Source: Beijerinckia sp. 28-YEA-48
GTDB lineage: Bacteria; Pseudomonadota; Alphaproteobacteria; Rhizobiales; Beijerinckiaceae
DNA: 64,000 nt
Direction: 5' to 3'
Assembly (NCBI RefSeq): GCF_900104955.1
Contig: NZ_FNSI01000001.1
Coordinates: 778,001-842,000 of the forward strand
Below the pieces are notes generated by a model, which worked only from the letters and a program-made list of their open reading frames with translations, searched no databases and had not been told where the DNA came from. The translations under genes and the position numbers were made by a program. Positions 42,204 to 52,615 of the stretch are shown in pieces (the stretch's first letter is position 1; each line of letters begins with the position of its first letter).

Positions 42204-43640
42204 GTGACTCATGCCCGCATTTTTTCTCCAGTTCGAGGATGGATGGCGGCGTTCGCTTTCAGCCTGGCTGCGACTGGCGTCCTCGCGGTGACGATGGGCC
42301 AGGCCAGGGCGCAATCAACCACCGATCTGTTTAGCCGGGCGAGCACTCAGCAGATGCTGATGCGTATGGAAGTGGCGCTGGCGCGCGTGCAAGCGCGCCG
42401 TGGCATCATTCCGAAAGCGGCAGCGGACGAGATCGAGCGGACGGCGAGCATCGATTTCGTTTTGCCGCAACGGGTGGCGGAAGAGCAGCGCCGTGTCGGT
42501 CATCCGCTGGTGGCGCTGATCAATGTCTGGGCGAAAGTGACCCAGGGCGACGCCGGTGAATATATTCACTACGGCGCGACGACACAGGACATCTACGACA
42601 GCGTGCAACTGGCGCAATGCCGCGATGCGGCCCGCCTCTTCATCGCCGATCTGCGCAAGGTGGAAGAGGGGCTGTTGAACCTGGCGCAGGAGCATCGCGC
42701 CACGCCGATGATTGGCCGCACCGTTGGCCGTCACGCGCTGCCGCTGACTTTTGGGGCGAAGGTTGGCAGCTGGCTTGCCGAGAACCGGCGCAATATCGAA
42801 CGGCTGAAAGGCTGGATCGAACGCTCGAACACCGCGATGCTCTCGGGCGCTGTGGGCAGCTATGCGGCGCTGGGCGCGGATGCTTTCGCTGTCGAAGGCG
42901 AGGTGGCCAAGGAGCTTGGCGCCGGCACGCCGTTCACCGCCGATTGGAAAGGCGCTCGCGACATGCATGCTGAATATGGCGAGCTGCTGGCGATCGCCGC
43001 GCGCTCGCTTGGCCGCATGGGACAAGAGGTGTTCCTGCTGCTCGGCGATGACTTCGGCGAATTGGAAGAGCCGACGGAGAATGTCGGCTCTTCGACCATG
43101 CCGCACAAGGTCAACCCGAGTTATGCGCGCACGGTGGTGCAGATGTCGCGGGTGGTGCCGGCGCAGGCGCAAATTCTGCTCGATTGGATGATCACCATCT
43201 ATGAGCGCGACCAGATCTCCAATGCCGATACGTTGGGCGATATTTCCATCGCCATGGAGCGGGGCACCAAGGCGGCTGTGCGAATGGTCGCCGTTCTCAA
43301 AGTTCATCCGGAGAATATGGCCCGCAATATCGATCGCACGCGCGGGTTGATCATGGCCGAAGAGGCGATGTTCATCCTGGGCGAGAAGATCGGCAAGCAT
43401 ACGGCCCACGAAGAAGTGCGGCTTGCGGCGCGTGCCGCCTGGGAGAAGGGCACGACCTTGATCGAGGAGATCAATGCGCGGCCCTCTTTGGCGGGTGCAG
43501 CCAAGGAACTCAATCTGGAAACGCGTCTCGACCCGAAGAAATATATCGGCCTGTCGGCGGAGGCGACTGACCGGACCATCGCCTTCATTAAGCGGGCCCG
43601 AGAAACAGACGCTCCGGCGTTGAAGCCGGAGCGTGGGTAG
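42204..43640 (+). CDS. Exported lyase of the fumarase/aspartase superfamily
   Basis: The 478-aa protein is a class II fumarase/aspartase-type lyase with YIHYGATTQDIYDSVQL, PMIGRTVGRHALPLTFG, and the flexible-loop signature GSSTMPHKVNP. The N-terminus adds about 37 residues with a signal peptide: MTHARIF, a hydrophobic segment, and an ARA cleavage site before QSTTDLF. Relatives include adenylosuccinate lyase and carboxymuconate cycloisomerase, all cytoplasmic, so a periplasmic form is odd. The signature is nearer to cycloisomerase/adenylosuccinate types than to ArgH. The substrate is unknown. A perfect terminator follows. Confidence 0.82.
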   Translation: MTHARIFSPVRGWMAAFAFSLAATGVLAVTMGQARAQSTTDLFSRASTQQMLMRMEVALARVQARRGIIPKAAADEIERTASIDFVLPQRVAEEQRRVGHPLVALINVWAKVTQGDAGEYIHYGATTQDIYDSVQLAQCRDAARLFIADLRKVEEGLLNLAQEHRATPMIGRTVGRHALPLTFGAKVGSWLAENRRNIERLKGWIERSNTAMLSGAVGSYAALGADAFAVEGEVAKELGAGTPFTADWKGARDMHAEYGELLAIAARSLGRMGQEVFLLLGDDFGELEEPTENVGSSTMPHKVNPSYARTVVQMSRVVPAQAQILLDWMITIYERDQISNADTLGDISIAMERGTKAAVRMVAVLKVHPENMARNIDRTRGLIMAEEAMFILGEKIGKHTAHEEVRLAARAAWEKGTTLIEEINARPSLAGAAKELNLETRLDPKKYIGLSAEATDRTIAFIKRARETDAPALKPERG

Positions 43641-43651
43641 TCAGCAAAGTA

Positions 43652-43685
43652 TTTTCCGGTTCTGATTTTGATCAGAACCGGAAAA
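43652..43685. terminator. Bidirectional terminator between the lyase gene and clpA
   Basis: TTTTCCGGTTCTGAT, loop TTTG, ATCAGAACCGGAAAA: a perfect 15-bp stem with A/T ends between convergent genes, three bases before the clpA stop. Confidence 0.8.
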
Positions 43686-43687
43686 GT

Positions 43688-46147
<2,460 letters not shown>

Positions 46148-46156
46148 TGGCGCTCC

Positions 46157-46633
46157 TTACTTCTTTTCCATAATGCACTGCAGCGGATGCTGATGCTTGC
46201 GGGCGAAATCCATCACTTGAGTCACTTTGGTCTCGGCTACTTCGTAGGTATAAATGCCGCATTCACCGACGCCGTGTTGATGCACGTGCAGCATGATGCG
46301 CGTAGCCTCATCGTTATTTTTGTTGAAATAGCGGCGCAGCACCGAGACGACGAATTCCATCGGTGTGTAATCGTCGTTGAGCAGCAGCACGCGATACATG
46401 CTGGGTTTGCGCGTCTGGGTGCGCGTGCGCGTGATGACTGCCGTGCCGGTGCCGTTGTTGTTCGCGCCGTTGCCGTTGCCGTTGTTGGCCTCTTCCGCCG
46501 CCCGGGTGGGGCTGGCGCGATCCTGGCCGTTAGCCGGGTCAGTATAGATCTGGCGACCGGCGTGCCGATCGGTGGCCTCGCCGTCAATCGCGGAAGCGCG
46601 GAATGCCGATATCTGCCTCGCCGGTAAACGCAA
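46157..46633 (-). CDS. clpS: ClpS adaptor of ClpA
   Basis: The C-terminal 82 residues are a clear ClpS domain: [20 protein letters not shown] (substrate-binding Asn/Asp), [21 protein letters not shown] (His and Met pocket) and the closing CIMEKK. ClpS delivers N-degron proteins to ClpA, which follows at once. No ATG lies between the domain and one at 46771. I propose the TTG at 46633 with GGAGGG 4-5 bases ahead, giving 158 aa with a long Asn/Gly/Thr-rich N-terminal extension. The true start is uncertain; the domain itself is not. Confidence 0.85.
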   Translation of the reverse strand: MRLPARQISAFRASAIDGEATDRHAGRQIYTDPANGQDRASPTRAAEEANNGNGNGANNNGTGTAVITRTRTQTRKPSMYRVLLLNDDYTPMEFVVSVLRRYFNKNNDEATRIMLHVHQHGVGECGIYTYEVAETKVTQVMDFARKHQHPLQCIMEKK

Positions 46634-46873
46634 GAAGCCCTCCAAGGGATTCGACCCTGAAAGTCTACCTTCAATCCCAGGGTCGTCTGCAACACTTATT
46701 CGATGTTTCACCCGAGTAATGTAGGAGCGATGCAGGAGTTGCGCCAGTGGGGGGAAGGTTATCCGCACCATTAAGGTGGTTGTTCACAAATCCGCCCCAT
46801 TCCGCGTCGTCTTGCAGCGCCTTCTTGCGCGGTGATTTGCCGCGAACCGTGCGTCTTGTCTGGAATAAGAATG

Positions 46874-46903
46874 AAAAAAGGCCCGGCAATCAGCCGGACC
46901 TTA
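46874..46903 (-). terminator. Terminator of the phasin gene
   Basis: On the minus strand AAGGTCCGGC, loop TGATT, GCCGGGCCTTTTTT: a 9-bp stem with one mismatch and a T6 tail, 79 bp after the phasin stop. Confidence 0.7.
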
Positions 46904-46981
46904 ACGCTCAGAGATTAATAACGCGCGCGCTGATTGCGCTGCATCACGGCGTGACGTTCACGCCGAGTTGACGCGTCCGTT

Positions 46982-47323
46982 TTACTTGGCTGCGGCCTGA
47001 ACCTTGGCGACCGCCGTTTCGACGGGCTTGAAGGCATCCTTGGCAAGGGCGGTGTAAAGCTCACCCATCTTCGTCGACTGAGCGACGAAAGACTCATAGG
47101 CGGACTTGGCGTATTCGCTCTGCGCCTGGAAGGCGACATCGACTGACTTGGCGGTGACGATCTTTTCGAAAGCCGCGGTGGCGGCTTCGAGCGACTTCTT
47201 GGAATAATCGGTCGCTTCGGTGGCGATCTGCTGGAAGCCCTTCGACAGGGCCGAGCTGGCGGCCGTAGCGGCCTCGAACTGGTCTTTGCCGAACGACTGG
47301 AAGTCTTCCACACTCTTGAACAT
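46982..47323 (-). CDS. Phasin family protein
   Basis: The 113-aa helical protein matches Phasin_2 (PF09361): MFKSVEDFQSFGKDQFEAAT, then ATEATDYSKKSLEAATAAFEKI and VDVAFQAQSEYAKSAYESFV. Phasins coat polyhydroxyalkanoate granules, so the organism probably stores PHA; no phaABC genes are in this window. GAGGGG ahead of the ATG at 47323 sets the start. Twin TGC-rich boxes lie 80-125 bp upstream. Confidence 0.87.
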   Translation of the reverse strand: MFKSVEDFQSFGKDQFEAATAASSALSKGFQQIATEATDYSKKSLEAATAAFEKIVTAKSVDVAFQAQSEYAKSAYESFVAQSTKMGELYTALAKDAFKPVETAVAKVQAAAK

Positions 47324-47402
47324 AGGTTGCCCCTCGAATTTTGGCCGACGTGCGACGCTGTCTCGCGGGCGGCCGGGTTTGGCTGGCGTGCAGCCTCTTA
47401 TA

Positions 47403-47446
47403 TGTGCGGTGCACAATAAAAGTCAATCAAAAAATTGTGCGGTGCA
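47403..47446 (-). promoter_or_regulatory. Twin TGTGCGGTGCA boxes upstream of the phasin gene
   Basis: TGTGCGGTGCA occurs at 47403-47413 and 47436-47446, exactly 33 bp apart (three helical turns), in an A/T-rich stretch. TGC-rich sites of this kind are bound by PhaR-type repressors of phasin genes in other Alphaproteobacteria, so these are candidate PhaR sites; identity of the regulator is inferred. The rest of 47324-47637 shows no gene. Confidence 0.45.
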
Positions 47447-47637
47447 AAAATATTTCGCACGCCAGCCGGCCGATCCGCGGCCTTATCGTCAAAAACGCCT
47501 CAAATGCGGTCGCCGGCGTCAGGACCTGATTAACCGGCGCGTAACCGCATTCCATTACGGTCGCATTCTGTTGTGCGGCGGCAACACGGCGAGCTGCCTT
47601 AAAAATTGGCATCGCCCGAAGGTAGTGGGACATTGTG

Positions 47638-49263
47638 ATGGCATTGCGTAGCGTTTTTTTGACAAAGCCAGTTCTTCACCTCGCTATCGGCCTCGGAATT
47701 GTGACTATCGCCGGCAGCCTCGTGTCCACCGCCGAAGCCAGGCCGCGGCATCGCCGTCATGCCGCGGCGGCGGTCTCGACCTATTCGCCGCCCTATGCGG
47801 CGATCGTGGTCGACGCCAATAGCGGGCGAATTCTGCACGCGGTTAATGAAAACGCGCTGCGCCACCCGGCTTCGTTAACCAAAGTCATGACGCTCTATAT
47901 GCTGTTCGAGCAGCTTGAGCGTGGCAAGCTCCGCCTGGACAGCGAAATTCCGATCTCGTCCTATGCCGCCGCGAAGCCGCCGACCAAGCTTGGCCTGCGC
48001 CCAGGCCAGTCGATCACCGTCGACAATGCCATCAAGGCTGTGGTGACGCGCTCGGCCAATGATATCGCCACGGCGATCGGCGAGGCCATCGGTGGCGACG
48101 AAGCGACCTTTTCCGACATGATGACCCGCAAGGCGCGGTCTCTGGGCATGACGCGTACCCGTTTCGTCAACGCGTCCGGACTGCCCGATCCAGATCAAGT
48201 GACCACCGCTACGGACCTGAGCATTCTCGGCCGGGTGATCCAGGAACGGTTCCCGCGCTACTACGGTTATTTCCAGACCCATACCTTCTATTACGGCCGT
48301 CAAGCCATTCGTAATCACAACCGCCTTTTGGGCAGTGTCGAAGGCGTCGATGGCATCAAGACGGGCTATACCCGGGCCTCCGGCTTCAATCTTCTGACGT
48401 CGGCCAAGCGCGATGGCCACCGCATCATTGGTGTGGTGCTCGGCGGCAAGTCGGGCGGGGCGCGTGATCGCGTCATGGCCGGCCTGGTTGAGGATTATAT
48501 CGACAGCGGTTCACGGACGCGTAGCGCGCCGATGATCGCCGAACGTCCGGTCGAGCGGGATCCGGCGCCGGTGGTGGTCGCCGCGCTGCCGCCGCCGCGC
48601 CCGGAGCCAGTTCAGGCCGTACTGCCGCCGATGCGCGCGGAAACGCCGGCACCGCGTCCGGTGGGTTTGGTGACCGCTGCCTATGCAGCTGAGGAAAGGC
48701 CGCGTCCGGCTGTGATTTCCTCGGGCACGAAATTCGAAGAGCGGGTCGCGACGGCGACCATTCGCAGCGCCACGCCTTCTGTGCTTGATGGCTCGACGTC
48801 ATCGCGTCCGGTTGCGGCCGCGGCGGCGACACCGTCCAACATGCGCTGGATCTCAGGACCGCGCGGCGTCGAGACCGATGCGCGGACCAAGGCTGCTTTC
48901 GTCGCGCCGATCAAGCCGAATGAGACCAAGGCAGAAACCAAGGTCGCCAAATTCACGCCGCCGGCGGCGATCCCCGCCGCCCGCGAAGCGGCGTCCCGTC
49001 CGGTCGTCGCCAGTGCCAAACAAGGCCTGATGATTCAGATCGGCGCCACCGACGATCAGAGCAAAGCGCAGGATCTGTTGAGCCGCGCCAAGGCGCAGGG
49101 ACGTTCAGTGCTCGGCGCCGCGCAGCCCTTCACCGAGAAAGTGCAGAGGGGCAAGGACACGCTGTGGCGTGCTCGCTTTGCCGGTCTTTCGGAAGACGGC
49201 GCGGAAGCCGCCTGCAAAACTTTGAAGCGGTCAGGCTTCGCTTGTTTCACCACGCGCAACTGA
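47638..49263 (+). CDS. D-alanyl-D-alanine carboxypeptidase with SPOR domain
   Basis: The 541-aa penicillin-binding protein trims the terminal D-Ala of peptidoglycan stem peptides. A signal peptide ends near AEA (residue ~35). The S11 catalytic domain has SLTK (Ser at about 80), RSAN and KTGYT, the three active-site motifs. A Pro/Ala-rich linker of about 200 residues follows, then a C-terminal SPOR domain (QIGATDDQSKAQDLLSRAKA...WRARFAGLSEDGAEAACKTL) that binds denuded septal glycan. The two together suggest work at the division site. A GTG three bases upstream is an alternative start. Confidence 0.9.
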   Translation: MALRSVFLTKPVLHLAIGLGIVTIAGSLVSTAEARPRHRRHAAAAVSTYSPPYAAIVVDANSGRILHAVNENALRHPASLTKVMTLYMLFEQLERGKLRLDSEIPISSYAAAKPPTKLGLRPGQSITVDNAIKAVVTRSANDIATAIGEAIGGDEATFSDMMTRKARSLGMTRTRFVNASGLPDPDQVTTATDLSILGRVIQERFPRYYGYFQTHTFYYGRQAIRNHNRLLGSVEGVDGIKTGYTRASGFNLLTSAKRDGHRIIGVVLGGKSGGARDRVMAGLVEDYIDSGSRTRSAPMIAERPVERDPAPVVVAALPPPRPEPVQAVLPPMRAETPAPRPVGLVTAAYAAEERPRPAVISSGTKFEERVATATIRSATPSVLDGSTSSRPVAAAAATPSNMRWISGPRGVETDARTKAAFVAPIKPNETKAETKVAKFTPPAAIPAAREAASRPVVASAKQGLMIQIGATDDQSKAQDLLSRAKAQGRSVLGAAQPFTEKVQRGKDTLWRARFAGLSEDGAEAACKTLKRSGFACFTTRN

Positions 49264-49303
49264 GTTGGCTTTCACCAGTTTGGCGTAGAGTTGGGTACGG
49301 AGT

Positions 49304-50035
49304 TTAGGCATGGCGGCGGATCAGAATATCCTTGGCCTCATTGACGCGAGCGGCGAGGGACGTCGTGCCCCCCTGGTCGGGGTGGATTTTCTTCATCAGA
49401 TTGCGATGCGCCCGCGAAATGTCTTCGGTGCTCGCTCCCTTCTGAAGCCCAAGGACTTCGTAGGCTTCATCCTCGGTCATCGTAGCCGTGCGGAGACTGT
49501 TGGCGCTCCTGTCGCCATTAGCCTGAGCTGCGTCACGCCAGCCGGGGAACCGGCGGTCGAAATACGCTTCAAGTAATCGCGCGCCGTCGGGATCGCTTTG
49601 CAGGCAGAGGCGAAACAAGGCCTCCGCATCGCTGCGCGACAAGTCCGCGAGCCGGCGTCCGGCGTAAGGACCAGCCGTCACCGAGCCTTCGATCGCGCCG
49701 GTGTCGTGATCGAGCTGCATCGCGATCGTTGCCGAACTGACGTTTGAGGTTTGGCTGTTCGAAGTTCCGGTGTTGCCGGCATTCTTGCCGATGTTCTTGG
49801 CCCAGTCCGGTGGCTGTGCCCAACCCATCAGCCAAAGTCCGACGCCGCCAGCCGCGACAGCAATTTCCCAGTGTCCGCGCATGAATAGAAAGGCGGCGAT
49901 CGCGAGCGACCCCATGCCGCCGACGCGTTTGACGGTTTTGGCGACGACGGCGGGGGGCGCATTGGCAAAGCTGCGGAGCAGCCAGAGGCCACCGAGAACT
50001 CCGGCGAGGACGATAAAGAGGATGGGCAGATTCAT
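49304..50035 (-). CDS. Membrane-anchored J-domain (DnaJ-like) protein
   Basis: The 243-aa product has two hydrophobic segments at the N-terminus (about residues 3-20 and 42-72), a middle region of about 100 residues, and a C-terminal J-domain (about 188-243) with DEAYEVLGLQKGASTEDISRAHRNL and the HPD motif in KKIHPDQGG. J-domains stimulate DnaK-type ATPases; here the activity would be placed at the inner membrane. It follows the VWA-like gene after 9 bp, so the two are probably one transcript. Confidence 0.85.
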   Translation of the reverse strand: MNLPILFIVLAGVLGGLWLLRSFANAPPAVVAKTVKRVGGMGSLAIAAFLFMRGHWEIAVAAGGVGLWLMGWAQPPDWAKNIGKNAGNTGTSNSQTSNVSSATIAMQLDHDTGAIEGSVTAGPYAGRRLADLSRSDAEALFRLCLQSDPDGARLLEAYFDRRFPGWRDAAQANGDRSANSLRTATMTEDEAYEVLGLQKGASTEDISRAHRNLMKKIHPDQGGTTSLAARVNEAKDILIRRHA

Positions 50036-50044
50036 CGTGGCAGC

Positions 50045-50761
50045 TTACTTCATCTGTCGCAGAAGCGCCTGCGCCGTCTGACTGCCTTTGCCAGCGATTT
50101 GCTCAAGTGCTTTACGGCCACCGGCGGCATAGGCGGCCGCAGCGGCGAGCATTTCGCCAAGGCGATGGGCCGCCGAGGCATCGAAGTGGGCATAGGCGCC
50201 GCCGGTCAGCCGGGCGATTTCCCGGAAGGTGGCGTTGGCCGCGGGGTCATTGCCTTCGTGAAACATGAAGGCTTTGACGCCGAGAAGGCCGATCTCGCCG
50301 GCCAGCTGGCAGAGTTCGTCGGGATTTTCCTCCATCGCATCGCCGATATAGATCAGCGCCGCCACGCGTTTGCGGCGGCTTTCCTCGGCGACGTGGCGCA
50401 GCACTTTGGCGATCTGCGTATTGCCGCCGGCGACCGAGATCTTGGTCATCAGCTCGGCGAGGCCGACGCCGTTGGCGATGAAGCGGGAGGCGCGGCATTC
50501 AGCCAGCCCGCGAAAATAGAGCAATTGCACGTCGAGCCCGCCGAGGCTCGAGGCCGTCTGGAACATCTGGCTTTGCAGACTCAAGGCCAGATCCCAGGTC
50601 GGCTGCCGACTCATCGTTGCATCCAGCGCAAAGACGAGTCGCCCGCGATCGGCGCCGGCATGGGCGGCGGGCAGGCGATTCACCTGGTCGAGAAAAGCGT
50701 CGACGGCACCGGTGGCAGCCCCCTTGGAAACGACAGGCTTCTGATCCGAGGATTGGGCCAA
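50045..50761 (-). CDS. VWA-like domain protein
   Basis: The 238-aa product (from a TTG at 50761) has a von Willebrand A-like fold: RGRLVFALDATMSRQPTWD, a DxTxS metal-site variant, then LDVQLLYFRGLAECRASRF, GGNTQIAKVLRHVAEESRR and VAALIYIGDAMEENPDEL. No membrane segment is seen. The function is unknown; it is coupled to the J-domain gene. The frame continues upstream to another TTG at 50833, which would add 24 residues. There is no ATG in the region. Confidence 0.72.
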   Translation of the reverse strand: MAQSSDQKPVVSKGAATGAVDAFLDQVNRLPAAHAGADRGRLVFALDATMSRQPTWDLALSLQSQMFQTASSLGGLDVQLLYFRGLAECRASRFIANGVGLAELMTKISVAGGNTQIAKVLRHVAEESRRKRVAALIYIGDAMEENPDELCQLAGEIGLLGVKAFMFHEGNDPAANATFREIARLTGGAYAHFDASAAHRLGEMLAAAAAYAAGGRKALEQIAGKGSQTAQALLRQMK

Positions 50762-51090
50762 GATTTCGAACTTCCCGTGTGCGAGGCGGTGGCGCGTCGG
50801 TTCAAAGATCGGAACAGCCTGGCGAAATAACAAGCGCGATGAATCGGATCGGCCGCAAGACTGAGGGGTTGATTCCGATTATCAGGCTAACGGCATGAAA
50901 TACATGCGCTAATTTTAAGGTGAGGGCGGTGGCGTGCCGCCTCTGGAAGCTCAGAGGTTGATTCAGGGCGCTGACATTCTGATTCAGCTGGTGATGGTAA
51001 GTCCATCATGTTTTGAGTCCGGATATTCTACTAACGCATTGTGATTTAAATATAATTTAAGTTCGTCTTGTGTTTCGCTGCGGCCAAACA
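50762..51090. other. Gene-free stretch between the VWA-like gene and rpmG
   Basis: No gene or RNA is recognised. The second half is A/T-rich (around 51030-51065) and may hold the promoter of the VWA/J-domain unit. Confidence 0.4.
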
Positions 51091-51118
51091 AAAACGGGGC
51101 GCTAGGCGCCCCGTTTTT
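51091..51118. terminator. Bidirectional terminator downstream of rpmG
   Basis: AAAACGGGGCGC, TAG, GCGCCCCGTTTT: a perfect stem flanked by A and T runs, 21 bp past the rpmG stop. Confidence 0.85.
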
Positions 51119-51138
51119 CGTGCAAACCGAAAGATCGC

Positions 51139-51306
51139 TTACTTGATCTTGGTTTCTTTGAATTCGACGTGCTTCTTCGCAACCGGGTCGTACTTCCGGT
51201 AGGACAGCTTTTCCGTCTTGGTGCGGGCGTTCTTCGACGTGACATAGAAGAAACCGGTGTCAGCGGTCGAGAGGAGCTTGATCTTGATTGAGGCGGCCTT
51301 GGCCAT
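51139..51306 (-). CDS. rpmG: 50S ribosomal protein L33
   Basis: The 55-aa product, [20 protein letters not shown] followed by [20 protein letters not shown] and [15 protein letters not shown], is a typical L33 without the zinc-binding cysteines of the alternative form. It is a small basic protein of the large ribosomal subunit near the E site. The gene is monocistronic, with a strong terminator after it. Confidence 0.97.
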   Translation of the reverse strand: MAKAASIKIKLLSTADTGFFYVTSKNARTKTEKLSYRKYDPVAKKHVEFKETKIK

Positions 51307-51556
51307 GGCATAATTCCTGAATTTGAATTCGCCGGCAAAATACGGATCGGGGGCGCGAAGTCAAGGAACGCCGGCCAGATTTCGGAAAAAGCTGCGGAAT
51401 CCATTTCGGGGCAGGTCCGGCGGCAAGCTCCCTGGCCGGGAAAGCTCTCTCTAACTCTCTCCAGCTGCCAGCCTCCTAGGGCGCCACCCCTTTACGGCTG
51501 CCTCGATATATGGTTCCCTTAAATCGTTCGCAATCGAATGAATTGGGAGGCAGTCG

Positions 51557-52594
51557 ATGGCCACGAGCTTTCTGCGCAACTGTTGGTATGTCGCTGGATG
51601 GGCGAGCGAGGTCGGCGAGCGGCCGCTGGTGCGGACCATCTGCAACGAGCCTCTCCTGTTCTTCCGTGACGCGGAGGGGGCGGTGAGAGCGCTTTCGGAT
51701 CGTTGTCCGCACCGCAAGGCGCCGCTGTCGACCGGCTCGATCGAGAGCGGCGAAATCACCTGCGGCTATCATGGCATCCGCTTCAACGCCGAGGGCCGCT
51801 GCCTGCATGTGCCGGGTGGGCTCTCGTTTGGCAGCAATTTTGCCGTGCGGGCCTATCCGGTTGAGCAGATGCACGGGTTCATTTTTATCTGGATGGGCGA
51901 TCCGGCTAAGGCCGATACGGCGCTCATTCCTGATTTCAGTGAGAACGAGAAGCCGGGCTGGGGGGCTGTGCGCGATACTTTGCCGGTCGCCTGCAATTAC
52001 CAACTGTTGACCGACAATCTGCTCGACCTCACCCATGTGGTCTTTGTCCATAAAACGACGCTGGGTGGCAGCCAGGTGGCTGATACGCCGCTCGACGTCA
52101 CGGTGGACGGCGATGTGGTGCGGGCCGAGCGCTTCATGAAGAATGTCGATACCGCGCCGATCTACAAGGCGGCGCGCGGTCTCCACGACAAGATCGACCG
52201 CTGGCAGATTTTCGAATGGCGGGCTCCCTCCTATATCCGGTTGACGCTGGGCGCACGGGCGGCGGGCACCGATCTGCCCTATGGCACGCCTGTGCATCGG
52301 GTGCTCAATGCGCTGACGCCGGAGACGGATACGACGACCCACTATTTCTGGTCGACGGCGCGCAACTGGGCGCTGGACGATCCGAAGATCGACACGCTCT
52401 ATTTCAACATGATCACCGAGGCTTTTGCCGAGGACAAAGTGATCGCCGAGCACCAGCAGCGCTACATCGACTCGGACACGAGCGGCACGCCGCTGATCGC
52501 CTTCAGCTTCGATAAGGCGGGTCAGTTGGCGCGGCGCATCCTACGTGCCAAGATCGAGCAGGAGCAGGCGGCGCTATTGGCGCGGGCTGGCTAA
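51557..52594 (+). CDS. Rieske-type aromatic ring hydroxylase / O-demethylase oxygenase
   Basis: The 345-aa oxygenase has an N-terminal Rieske domain with CPHRKAPL and CGYHGIRF (Cys-x-His pairs binding 2Fe-2S) and a C-terminal catalytic domain with the mononuclear-iron motif DNLLDLTHVVFVH (D-x2-H-x4-H). Size and pattern match the VanA (vanillate O-demethylase) group and related oxygenases. No reductase or VanB gene is next to it, so electrons must come from elsewhere. A methyltransferase gene follows 21 bp downstream. Confidence 0.88.
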   Translation: MATSFLRNCWYVAGWASEVGERPLVRTICNEPLLFFRDAEGAVRALSDRCPHRKAPLSTGSIESGEITCGYHGIRFNAEGRCLHVPGGLSFGSNFAVRAYPVEQMHGFIFIWMGDPAKADTALIPDFSENEKPGWGAVRDTLPVACNYQLLTDNLLDLTHVVFVHKTTLGGSQVADTPLDVTVDGDVVRAERFMKNVDTAPIYKAARGLHDKIDRWQIFEWRAPSYIRLTLGARAAGTDLPYGTPVHRVLNALTPETDTTTHYFWSTARNWALDDPKIDTLYFNMITEAFAEDKVIAEHQQRYIDSDTSGTPLIAFSFDKAGQLARRILRAKIEQEQAALLARAG

Positions 52595-52615
52595 AAGGGT
52601 GCGGGGGGCAGCCAT

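Noticed and set aside
46633..46665. T-arm-like AGGGTCGAATCCCT as part of a tRNA
   Set aside because: No acceptor, D-arm or anticodon stem can be drawn around it on either strand.
46671..46889. A 72-codon minus-strand frame upstream of clpS
   Set aside because: Its start lies inside the phasin terminator and overlaps the clpS leader; no family or ribosome site supports it.
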